This document shows, piece after piece, positions 54,102 through 64,000 of a stretch of DNA of 64,000 bases. Location: assembly GCA_032622095.1 (NCBI GenBank), contig CP136067.1:54537899-54601898 (forward strand). The letters are read 5' to 3'. This stretch comes from Siphonodentalium dalli. Its lineage: Eukaryota > Mollusca > Scaphopoda > Gadilida > Siphonodentaliidae. The translations under genes were made by a program, and so were the position numbers. Each line of letters opens with the position of its first letter. Position 1 is the first letter of the stretch. The notes beneath the pieces were generated by a model. That model was not told the origin of the DNA, did not search any database, and worked only from the letters and a program-made list of their open reading frames with translations.

Positions 54102-55167
54102 CAGGGGCGCCGGAAGCATCCAAGGGCAGGGGGGGGCAGAGCCTACAAAAAGGGCACTTTTCCGCAAAAAAGGGCATTTTCTCCACAAACTCGGGAAAAT
54201 AACCATAAATTCATTGTGGCAAAAATCCCTATTTGAATGGTATTTGTCGGTTTTTATGGCCGTTTTGTGATAAAATTGACAAAAAATTAATATTGGTGGT
54301 ATTTCATAATTTCACTATTATTTGGACCAAAAAAGTCACATTTTGCTATTTAACGATGAGAATAAACCCAACGGTAACAAATTAAGGTTTTATAGAAAAC
54401 TGAAAAATTTGTATCAGTGTGAAAGTTACCTATTAGCTGACTTAGATAATGAAGTAAAAACTACGTATACTAAGATTAGGATTAGTGACAGTCAGTTATT
54501 AATTGAAAAGGGCAGATCAAAACTTGAACTAAAAGATCGAATTTGTCCTATCTGTAAGAATGGAGTGGAGGATGAAAAGCATTTTATTATAGACTGTAAG
54601 CCCCTAAAAGTTGAGAGGAAGACAATGCTTGATAAAATTCAGTATAATATTCCTGAATTTAATAACTACAGCGATGATGAAAAAGTTACTTTCATATTAA
54701 GTCCAAATGAAGTTGACACATCCATAAAAAAAATATGTATGATGGGAGTTTATAAAATGTATAAAAAAAGGAATGAGCTTGCGAACTGAAACCTGCTATT
54801 GGGATGGTATCAAAATATAGGCAAACATGTACTTAATATCAGTAAGATCCACCAAACCTCTATTCTATTGTAGAACCTACAATTTCACTTTATGTACTTG
54901 AATGTATACATGTATTGATGTAAATGTCCTTTTGTTATGTTCTTTATATGTGTTGGTAATAATCTAATATTGGATTCTATACCAAATAAACAATTTGAAT
55001 TTATACAAACAGTGAAACACGAGATTAAACACACAAAAAGCATTTTCTGTCTCCAGAAAAAGGGCAAGTCCTGCCCCCGCTCGCCCCCCCCCCCCCTTGG
55101 TCAAAGGCAGGGGGGGGGGTCAGCTGCCCCCTCTGCCCCCCCCCCCCCCCCTCTTCCGGCGCCCCTG
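54102..55167. mobile_element. hAT element carrying a LINE fragment
   Basis: CAGGGGCGCCGGAAG / CTTCCGGCGCCCCTG, perfect 15-bp inverted ends, with 8-bp duplication AACTTACT (54094-54101, 55168-55175). G/C runs (GGGGGGG near 54130; C10-C20 runs near 55085-55150) flank AAAAAGGGCA words at both ends. The middle holds a LINE C-terminal coding piece. Confidence 0.92.
54322..54789 (+). pseudogene. C-terminal fragment of a non-LTR retrotransposon polyprotein
   Basis: 155 codons without an ATG at the start. KLRFYRKLKNLYQCESYLL, then KIRISDSQLLIEKGR, then a C-x2-C-x8-H-x4-C knuckle (Cys75, Cys78, His87, Cys92; ICPICKNGVEDEKHFIIDC). This order is typical of the end of LINE reverse-transcriptase polyproteins. 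The reverse-transcriptase domain itself is absent. After the stop come 200 bp of AT-rich 3' sequence without a clear poly-A tail. It lies wholly inside the hAT ends, so it was captured by or inserted into that element. Confidence 0.8.
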
Positions 55168-55175
55168 AACTTACT

Positions 55176-57260
55176 TAGTAAAAATTCAAATGAAACATTG
55201 AATTTGAAAGACAGAAAAAGGAAACTAACGTAAAACGGTAAATAAACAGAAAATAAAGCATAGACATAACAAATTCTTTCGGTTTATATCACAAATGAGA
55301 AACGAACGGTCTTTGTTGCTGTTCTGTTGGCAAATATCGGTAGAAAATGTTTACACTGACTGACTTGGCAATGACAACAATGCAATTGTGCAGACGATAT
55401 GTACGCACGTGTTTTCACGTCTGAACATCAAGGGACGTAACTCAAATAACTCAATATTTTATTCGTCTGGTAATTTTAAGAATCCTTCAAGTTCTTAATA
55501 TAATGAAATAACTAAATTTTGTAAGCATCTACATTGCCTTTAGTATACAATAAATAATTAAAAATTAAATTATACAGAAAAATAAATGCCAAAAAGTGCA
55601 AAGCGCGTGCTGTTGCTATTGACAACAGAACGTGACGAAACAAACCAAACAAGTGTTGGAACATTTATAGACCCATCGTGTTCGAAGAAAGGTAATTTCT
55701 CATAGGGTTTGGCATATAACCTATCTAATTAGCATTGAATCAGACAATCTAGATCTCAGTGAGTAACCTTGTCGTCAGTGTTTCGTTTATTTCACGATAT
55801 TTAATAATTTATGAGCACTTGAAAAATGTCTTCCCCATTTTCGTGAAGACATCAATATCAACAAATTGCTCACCCGATCTGTGTGAGTGTGTCTCTAGTC
55901 TAGATTGCTCAAATATTGCTTCGATGTTAAATTTTCCATATAGTAGCTTTTATAGTTATCAGTATTGCAGCCGTTCAATTTTGAGACACAAAATTGTGCT
56001 TCTGCCAGTTCTGCCAACTTCTGCCAAGTTCTGGTGTGAGTTCAAACTAAAAATTCAAATTGTTATAATCTATTCATTTTTGTGCTTATTTTGTAGATCT
56101 CACCATTCTGGTTACAGAACCGAAAACCTTTTTCAGATTCGTCAAATATTTTTTGAGTTACGGACATTTTAGTACCCCAAAAATGGGTCGTTTTTAAGAT
56201 TTCCGAGTCCCTAATTTTGCCATATTGTCAAAATAGGCTAAAAAGCAGATTTTAGGGTCAATTATTTTTAAAAATACACAATAATTTTGTTTTGTTTCAC
56301 TATATTAAGTGGTTAACCTACTGGGTAGAGCACAATAATACATTATTTCATACCTTAATGGTCAAGAACGAAAAAAATCTACCAACGAAATGTGTGACAG
56401 TGTGTTCCGTAACATGGACTTAGTCAAATTTGGCTTTGTGACATGGGGTTTTGTGACGAAATGCCATATTTGAGGTCTGGTAACTCAGTAAATTGATATC
56501 CATACATCTTGATGTTTTCACAACATATTCTATATGTTTGACTAACTATATTGTGAGAAAATTTCTATTATTAGATGCGAAATATTTTCGTTTAATGGCC
56601 CTATGGGTTATTGAAAATCTCTTATATTCAAAATTGTCGTTTTTTTTGCATTTTTTGCCATTTTTCTTGGTTTTTTGTGTATAAAAAATTAAAAAGTGAT
56701 CTTAAGTTGTTAAAACTAGTTGAACTTTCATCTGAAATCATATTTTAGTTGAAACAAAGTCATATTGTTGATTATTCTATTGTAAGTTTATGGATTTCGC
56801 CACTTTTTGTTGTCAACTGACCCCAAATTTGACTTGTTATAGGGGTAGGGCAAACCAGAAAAATTATCCATGTTCTAATATTAGACATATTGGAGACAAA
56901 GGGTTGTTTTTTTATGCTTGGTTACACTATTATTGTTTTATATAAAACATACTAAACATTATCTCAGGTTTATTTGGATATTTAAGGCTATATGATCAGT
57001 ATATTGTGTTGAAAAGTAGCCAAAACACCAAATTGCCATTTCGCGTCCGATTCAGAGTAAAATTTGTCATAACTTGGAGACCGTACATCGAAAATGGATG
57101 CGGTATGGTTTGTTAGGTAGAAAAATGTATGCTTGGTTTGTTTATTACAAAGCATTATGCTTTGTGATTTAATATTTATAAGTTATTCTCATTAAGCTTA
57201 CCCTCCCCCTATATTTTGCAATCTCATCAAATATCGTCGGTACACCAAGAGTCACATACA
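55176..57260. repeat. Spacer; 56090-57060 is a diverged arm of the 20-24 kb inverted repeat
   Basis: GGTTACAGAACCGAAAACCT, TTTTTTGAGTTACGGAC, GTGTTCCGTAACATGGACTT, GTGACGAAATGCCATATTTG and GGGGTAGGGCAAACC follow the order of the arm at 21840-22570. The remainder (55176-56090) shows no recognised feature. Confidence 0.6.
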
Positions 57261-57261
57261 A

Positions 57262-57905
57262 GTGACCATGGTTCACAAGGCAACCCTTACGATCTCTCCA
57301 GGGAAGAATAATAACACAGCAGATAGATTGTTTAGTATATATTTTGATATTTAGAAATATTTACATCGAGATGTCAGATACGAAACTACGAGCCTAATCG
57401 TAACGTTAAGTTTGATTGCTTAGTTTAAATGGGTTAGGATGTGTGGCCTCCAACCTCCCCGTACAGCCTTACCACCTCTCAGGGAAAGAAAAACAAAACT
57501 TCAAATACGTGATTGTTTAATATATATTTTCGATATTTAGAAATATTGACATCGAGATGATACGAAAGTACGAACCTCTACAATTACTCCACCTAATCGT
57601 AACGTTAACTTTGATTGGTTAGTTTAAATGGGTTAGGATGTGTGGCCTCCAACCTCCCCTTACAGCCACAGCCTTACAACCTCTCAGGGGAAGAAAAACA
57701 AAACTTCAAATATGTGATTGTTTAATATATATTTTTGATATTTAGAAATATTGACATCGCGATGATACGAAAGTACAAACCTCTACAATTACTCCACCTA
57801 ATCGTAATGTTACCTTTGATTGGTTAGTTTAAATGGGTTAGGGTGTGTGGCCTCCAACCTCCCCTTACAACCACAGCCTTACCACCTCTCAGGGGAAGAA
57901 AAACA
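57262..57905. repeat. Three ~200-bp tandem units
   Basis: GGGTTAGGATGTGTGGCCTC recurs at 57431, 57630 and 57835, with AAGAAAAACAAAACTTCAAA, GATATTTAGAAATATTGACA and CACCTAATCGTAA between. Units 2 and 3 are the most alike. Confidence 0.85.
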
Positions 57906-58350
57906 ACACTCACTCCATCCATCCATCTGGGACAGATAGGATCAATCCATCCATCTGGGACAGATAGGATCCATCCATCTGGGACAGGTAGGATCCATCC
58001 ATCCATCTAGGGACAGATAGGATCCATCCATCCATCTGCGACAGATAGGACCCACCCATCAGGGTCCGTCCGTCATGTCAGTCATGTATGTCAGTCATGC
58101 ATGTCAGTCAGGTCTGTTAGTTAGTCAGTCATGTCTGTCAGTCAGGTCTGTCAGTCACTCAGGTCTGTCAGTCAGGTCTGTCAGTCAGGTCCGTCAGCCA
58201 GGTCTGTCAGTCATGTCTGTCAGTCATGTCAGTCAGGTGATCCATCCATCCATCTGGGACAGATAGGATGATAAGGATCCATCCATCCATCTGGGACAGA
58301 TAGGATCCATCCATCCATCTAGGGACTGATAGGATCCATCCATCCATCAG
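57905..58350. repeat. CATCCATCTGGGACAGATAGG minisatellite, two blocks
   Basis: Units of about 25-30 bp (CATCCATCCATCTGGGACAG ATAGGAT) at 57915-58050 and 58238-58345, separated by a first block of the GTCAGTCA array. Confidence 0.85.
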
Positions 58351-59220
58351 GGTCCGTCCGTCATGTCAGTCATGTATGTCAGTCAGGTCTGTCATGTCTG
58401 TCAGTCATGTCTGTCAGTCAGTCAGGTCAGTCATGTCTGTCAGTCATGTCTGTCTGTCAGTCAAGTCAGTCAGTTATTCATTTCAGTCAGTATGTCATTC
58501 ATGTCAGTATGTCATGTCAGTCAGTCAGTATGTCAGTCAGTAATTCATGTCAGTATGTCAGTCAGTCAGTCATTTATGTCAGTCAGTCAGTATGTCATGT
58601 CAGTCAGTATGTCAGTCAGTCATGTCAGTCCAGTCAATATGTCATGTCAGTCAGTATGTCCAGTCAGTCATGTCAGTCAAGTCAGTCAGTATGTCATGTC
58701 AGTCAAGTCCGTCATTCATGTCAGTCATTCATGTCAGTCAGTATGTCAGTCAGTCAGTCAGTATGTCAGTCAGTCATGTCAGTCAGTCCATTCAGTATGT
58801 CATGTCAATCAGTATGTCAGTCAAGTCAGTCAGTCAGTATGTCATGTCAGTCAGTATGTCAGTCATTAATGTCAGTCAGTATGTCATGTCAGTCAGTATC
58901 AGTCATTAATGTCAGTCAGTCAGTATGTCAGTCAGTGTGTCCAGTCAGTCCAGTCAGTCATACCAGTCCATTCAGTATGTCAGTCAGTCATGTCAGTCAG
59001 TATGTCATGTCAGTATGTCATGTCAGTCCAGTCAGTAGATCATGTCCGTTAGTATGTCAGCAGTCAGTATGTCAGTCAGTCAAGTCAGTCAGTGTGTCAG
59101 TCATTCATGTCAGTCAGTCATGTCAGTCAGTATGTCAGTCAGTATGTCATGTCAGGCTGTATGTCAGTCCAGTCAGTTCAGTGAGTATGTTAGTCAGTAT
59201 GTCATGTCAGTCAGTATGCA
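58069..59220. repeat. GTCAGTCA/TCAGTATGTCA simple-repeat array
   Basis: Over 1 kb of CAGT-based words (GTCAGTCATGTCAGTCAGTA TGTCA). Long open frames in it translate to Ser-Val-Cys-Gln repeats and are artefacts of the repeat. Ends sharply at 59220. Confidence 0.92.
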
Positions 59221-60928
59221 CGCTGACCCTTACTTACTTCAATTTTTGTAAAGACAAAACTTGCAACAAATTAATTTAATGCTAATTTATCTGCCAATTT
59301 ACTCGGCTGAGTGTAAATATAAGTAATGAATGTTCCACACAAAATGTGAGACCATAATTCTTTGGTTTGTATTGGTCCAGTTTACAATTACATGTCATTT
59401 TTTGCTTTCAACAGAATGTTATGTTAAATTATATTTTATGTTGTTGTTGTTGTAACTGGAGTCTGGAACCCTGAACACATCTTTAGTATACGGTATGTCA
59501 ACACGACTGCAATAACTATGTGGCCTAACGTTAGGTGAGAAAACAAAACAAGTCAGATTGAAGGCAGTCTGACGACCACGTGTTTTATGTTGTGTTTAAA
59601 AAATGTTGGCATAAATTCGGAGTAATGGGCGGAGCTTCGCTAAAAGGTAGTAAATAAAAAACCGAACTGATCGACACATAACGCCAGTTATTTCTCAATA
59701 AAAACACTCTTTTTTCATATGACAATCGAAAGGAACGTTTCAGTTATTGGTGTCAACTGGCATTCATTTGTGTTTCAATTAAATTGTACTTAAAATTTAC
59801 TTGAAAACACCAAAGCATTGTCAGATTGTGTACACGCTACATCGATCACCTGGCGATGATCAATGGAATGTTCTGGGCATTTGGGGCGATGGTCGAAATG
59901 TAAACAAGGTCACATTCGACCCAATTCAATTGACATTTGATTATTGTTTTCAACGGGAGCAGGCCATATTGCATTAAACAAACGGCTCATTATACACAGA
60001 GAATCCATCTTTTCGTAGTAGTTATAACGCGGAAAACTTGGAAGTAATAACTTTTTGGCGCGTAATTGACTTTGACGTCATTGCAGACCACTGTATACAA
60101 TGGCGTTGTGGGACGAAAATATCGTCGCTGGAGGTCGCCCAAGTCGGGACTAGATGAGGCTCACGATGGTGGGTTTCCGCCGGCCGTTCCTGTGTCTAGC
60201 CAATCGGCATTAATCTTATTTGTCTAAAGTGATACCCCCCTTTCCGATTCCGCGTGAAACTCTCGGGAATTCCCAAGGGGTTTTTGAGGGCGCCGCTTAG
60301 AAGAGTTTTTATTTTTCAAAAAGGTACTTACAATTAACCTTTTTTGAAGTTTCACACGGCATTCAAAAGGTCTGATTATGCTCTTTATAATGCACTTACC
60401 TCCATTTGACGATATGTAGTATTAACCAGCGGGATCTTCGTAAAAAACTAATGCCAAAAAGTCACATACATTTTTAACGCCAAAAATACGACGAAATTCG
60501 GCAACTTTGACGTCGCAATTTTTTTTTTTATAAAAGTAAGACCCATATAATATTTATAACGTCGGCATGGTGAGATCACATTCTACCAGGCTGTGGATTG
60601 CCATTGTATTTGAATGTTTTACTAAAAAGATATAATTAATCAAAAAGTGCTCACTTTTGTAATTTTTGACCCAAATCTTAAAAATTACGTCGTGACGTTG
60701 AACATCCCTACTTTAAGTTTAAAACTTTAAAGTTTAAGTTTTGCCAAGTTCTGGAGACTTGGACTCTTTGGACTGGAAGTTCTGTGGCATTAGGCTTAGC
60801 CATTACGATTTACGTGACTGGTGAGTACAGTGAGGCTGTAATTTAAAACTTAAGTAGCGATTAAATAGTTGCGCACCTCACGATCTTGCCAATCTTGGTC
60901 GAGTTGACACTCAATACTTGAAAGTTAA
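59221..60928. other. Unassigned sequence, no repeat or gene recognised
   Basis: Relatively complex DNA with a CpG-richer patch at 60090-60200. It could hold promoter or exon sequence for a neighbouring gene, but no splice-bounded ORF or known motif was found. Confidence 0.4.
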
Positions 60929-61622
60929 AGCACACGAAGCGATATTTGTTGCACGATATTTGTTGCGATTATAAGATCGGTGTGCACACACGCGGTGACA
61001 CGGTCTGATTTTAGTTGTGCGACTTCTGTTTTTATCACCGTAGACCATGCACTGCTCATGATGCAATCTGTTCGTACGATCTGATTGTTTACTTTCTCAT
61101 GAATGCAATGGGTTACAACTTACGGGTATTATTAACGTGATATAGGCTACCGGTATAGTATTTCATAATCAGATATTATATAGACACCAATTTGCTGAGT
61201 GATGTCCAGTCCACCTTGTTTTGTTTTTGTATTCACTTGTAGTTGTATTGTAGATGCACGAGGCATATATATATATGACTCCCATGCCTCAATCAAAGCA
61301 TGCATTCTTCCGGCGTCCAAAATATCCCGACACTGACTTTGCTAATCAACTTGAACTTGAAGGACATGCTGGACGCCATGTTGTTGTGAAATAAAAATTA
61401 AAACATGTGATTGCCACATGATCATATTAATAGTTGAATCTGATTGGCTACTTCACATAAATCGCACAACTCGATTGTAGAAAATCAAAATTATTTGATT
61501 CCTTGTGGAGCCGATCATGCGACAAACTGTCGTGCGATTTTCCACTGCACACGCTATGATTTGACCCGTAACCGGTGGCCAATATTTGTCGTACAATATA
61601 TATCACATCGTGTGCAGCGCAC
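60929..61622. mobile_element. Probable TTAA-target element
   Basis: TTAA at 60925-60928 and 61623-61626. CACACGAAGCGATATTTGTT at the left is loosely mirrored by CAATATATATCACATCGTGTG at the right, and GCACGATATTTGTTGCGA by TTTGTCGTACAAT. The ends are diverged, so the assignment is tentative. Confidence 0.45.
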
Positions 61623-61895
61623 TTAACTAATAAAATGCAGCATGGTAACAGTTGGCTTAACGATCGTCGCAGACGACATACTCACAAAGCATTCAATTTC
61701 AAAGCCAGGTTATAGTCGCAAAGAAGTGTTTTGGCACAGTCAGTGTGTAATGTTCATGCGTGTGTGAAGGAGACAGCATTGTCAAAGCAATCATTGATAT
61801 TGCGACCTCGTCACTCACCAAGGACTTGCAGGTGTGAGATACATGTACACATGTAGCTAGCAGTAGGGCTGGGCGATATTTCAATATATTGACTA

Positions 61896-63762
61896 CTCTC
61901 GTGTGCCAAATAATCGTACATGTATGATTATTAATTTAAAATTTTTTTTTATCAAATGTGTATATTCGCGGGACAGTGGGCCAGTTGTAAATATTTGGAC
62001 ACATGGAAAAACGCTTGCATCATGTTCCGACAAAACAGCGGACGAGTCTACTTTTGTTTAGCCCACATATCTCTGGTGACTCGGTAATGATTGTTGAATG
62101 TACTATGACGGGAACCACGTGGTTCGCAACAGTCGCTAACCAGTTATCCCAATGACGCAATGGAACGTTCTGCTTTTAGTGATGATATAAAGCATGGCGT
62201 CACTGGTTCGGGGCTCCGTGCGGGTTAATAATTTGTGTTTAAAATTGGAATTACGAAATGATAGCCGTGTTTGAACGGCACAGAATTCAAATTAGTAACG
62301 CATGACTTTTTCTAATTCCAATAGTTGCCTCCATGACCCAATTACCGCTTTGGTGATTTTACAATTTAAAACACCTCTCTTCCCGGTGTCATAATTCCCA
62401 CGTGGTCTGCAGACTGTCGCGCGCGCTGTATATGTACAGTCGCGAGCAGAAACAACAAACTGGGCAGCATGCATGGAGTCCCAAACTTCCCCAGTGAACT
62501 TATTATCCCATGTTCATTTAATTCATTAAATATTCCATGTCAGTATACCGAATCATATTCTCTCAAATTTAGGCCATTAAAAATAACTATGCTGTCAGGC
62601 AATTATCCCCAAAAATTATGGTGAGGGAGGATCAGAGGATGGCTCTTTATATTTATGTAGGTCCTAAGTCTCAAAAACGTACCTCAAAATAACATATTTC
62701 AGCGGACAGTTGACCGTACTTTCCCATTGAACAAAACAGGTTTTGAAATGATGAGAGGGGGTGCCTGATAACATAGATATATTGTTAATGGCCTGACCAG
62801 TAAACAGTTGCTGGAACAAACAAATACTAGTACATGTAAATAGATAAAAAAAAATATGGTTCAATATAACTAGTAATGTACTACATAGTAGTATTCATAC
62901 TATTTCTTGGTTGGGGTGTTATTTGGATATATTTATTTTTGGCAGAAATTCCATACACTGGACATAGGACAAGGTGTAAATTATAATGTCAGATTGACGC
63001 TGAAATTAGTGTATGATAGTTCAAATCATTCACTGTATGATCATACTTGGACATTGAAACGACTATGACATGAAATATCTAAATTCATATTAGTAAATAC
63101 GAAAAATTTATTTGAATGAAATGATAGAGATAATAGTGCACTAGAAATCTCAGTACGAGTGTGACAATACTCAGGGGAAAACCCCGGCGTTATCAACCTG
63201 TACTATTATTCCGCCCTGTACCAGCCCTGGGAATTAAGGAAAATTTTCCTAGGCAATATATTTGCCTAGGTGAAAGAAATCGGCCTAGGCGAAAACAGAT
63301 TTTACCTAAGCAATTTTGCAACAATATTGCCATCTCAAATCAATATGATTCAATAATAACATGAATTGCCCAGAATTGCCTAGTTATTTTGCGGAACTTT
63401 ATTTCCAGGCCATTACTCAACATATATGTACAATTCCACAAATCATCTCCAAAATAAGTGTCCTTATAACGGGTAGCTAGTTAGTGGCCCAGTGCCATGG
63501 AAACCATTGTAGGACAATATATGTAATGAGTTATTTAAGGAAATATTTTGGCTAAAGAGGTTCTATTTCTGATATACACAAATAAATTTTAGTAACCCAA
63601 TGAACTTGTTTTACCTAGGAAATATTATTGCCTAGGCAAACCGATTTTGCCTCTGCTTTTACCTAGGCATTGCCTATTGCCTAGGCTAATTCCCAGGGCT
63701 GCTGTACTATTATTAATTTTGTCCCCATTTTCCGCCCTGTACTATTATTTGGCACACAAGAG
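61896..63762. mobile_element. TA-target family copy C, internal-deletion derivative
   Basis: CTCTCGTGTGCCAAATAATC at the left and, complemented, CTCTTGTGTGCCAAATAATA at the right; TA flanks (61894, 63763). The left 600 bp equals the complement of 18350-19039, the rest the complement of 14005-14832. The whole transposase region is deleted, with the junction near 62505 (CTTCCCC|AGTGAA). Contains the nested CCTAGG element. Confidence 0.9.
63222..63701. mobile_element. CCTAGG-rich element, single unit, 6-bp TSD CTGTAC
   Basis: CAGCCCTGGGAATTAAGG / GCTAATTCCCAGGGCTG, flanked by CTGTAC (63216-63221, 63702-63707). Absent from the otherwise matching copy A, which shows the uninterrupted CCGCCCTGTACTATTATT. 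Confidence 0.93.
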
Positions 63763-63845
63763 TATAGTCGGTTTGGGAAAAAAAAACCATATTAAAACCG
63801 TGTGTAAAATAAATATTATCACCTCATAAGACGGTTTCAACTTAC

Positions 63846-63921
63846 AATCCAATACTGAGTTAAATACTTCAGCAGACCACTGATTGAAAGAAACCTTTAT
63901 CGGTCGCTCCTGAATCTCCAT
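63846..63921 (-). CDS. Duplicate of the possible exon at 10000-10075
   Basis: Same ATG, 25-codon frame and GTAAGT donor as the copy at 10 kb. It lies 84 bp outside the TA-target element in both places. Not recognised as a known protein. Confidence 0.3.
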
Positions 63922-64000
63922 TGTCTTATTGTATCTTATTGTAACCAATGATGACAGACACATTTTGCATTCCTGTGACAAGTTGCACTTCCGAGCGGGT

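Noticed and set aside
55759-56172. 137-codon plus-strand frame
   Set aside because: Hydrophobic and AT-rich, no recognisable domain; its right end lies in the diverged inverted-repeat arm.
58363-59279. Long open frames (up to 290 codons) of Ser-Val-Cys-Gln repeats
   Set aside because: They are translations of the GTCAGTCA simple-repeat array in several frames, with no complexity or conserved domain.
60090-60200. Possible promoter or CpG island
   Set aside because: Only a short, slightly CpG-richer patch; no core promoter motif or adjacent exon supports it.

Overview
This is a repeat-packed stretch of animal nuclear DNA: AT-rich, no long open frames, split coding exons with GT-AG introns, and dozens of DNA transposons nested in one another. 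The mixture of hAT, pogo/Tigger, TTAA-target and Harbinger-like elements, the (GACGGAC)n-tailed repeats and a fragment of a multicopy invertebrate CXC-domain gene suggest a marine invertebrate, probably a lophotrochozoan such as a mollusc. That placement is inference.

The one host gene I can support is a HORMAD1/HORMAD2-type meiotic HORMA-domain gene on the minus strand. Six exons with start codon, consensus splice sites and compatible phases lie at 36153-36097 (start), 31256-31112, 30811-30711, 8920-8900 (21 nt), 8283-8257 (27 nt) and 5462-5398. They encode about the first 136 residues, up to the FKFSY strand of the HORMA domain. The rest lies beyond the left edge. Intron 3 is 21.8 kb and is built almost entirely of mobile elements.

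Layout. 0-5 kb: satellite-like repeats, a TTAA-target MITE and a Tigger-type element. 5-9 kb: three HORMAD exons among MITEs. 9-10 kb: a truncated copy of a TA-target transposon plus an exon-like ORF, duplicated at 62.6-64 kb. 14.0-19.0 kb: the coding copy of that TA-target family, with a dead DDE transposase gene interrupted by a hAT MITE. 20.3-23.9 kb: a large inverted repeat next to a CXC-domain pseudogene. 25.2-30.0 kb: a hAT element nested in another hAT element. 31.7-33.3 kb: a second, internally deleted copy of the inner hAT. 34-47 kb: MITEs and short derivatives of the TA-target family, two of which contain, or sit inside, other elements. 47-49 kb: a zone with about ten copies of a 16-bp motif. 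49.8-54.0 kb: a Harbinger-like element enclosing a hAT, a TTAA MITE and a 1.5-kb foldback. 54.1-55.2 kb: a hAT element carrying the C-terminal piece of a LINE protein. 57-59 kb: tandem repeats. 60.9-64 kb: a TTAA-type element and the internally deleted derivative of the 14-19 kb transposon.

The genes do not form an operon or pathway. The main story is one conserved meiotic gene whose introns have been colonised repeatedly. Target-site duplications, an interrupted reading frame and matching empty sites allow relative dating of several insertions. All transposase genes seen are broken.
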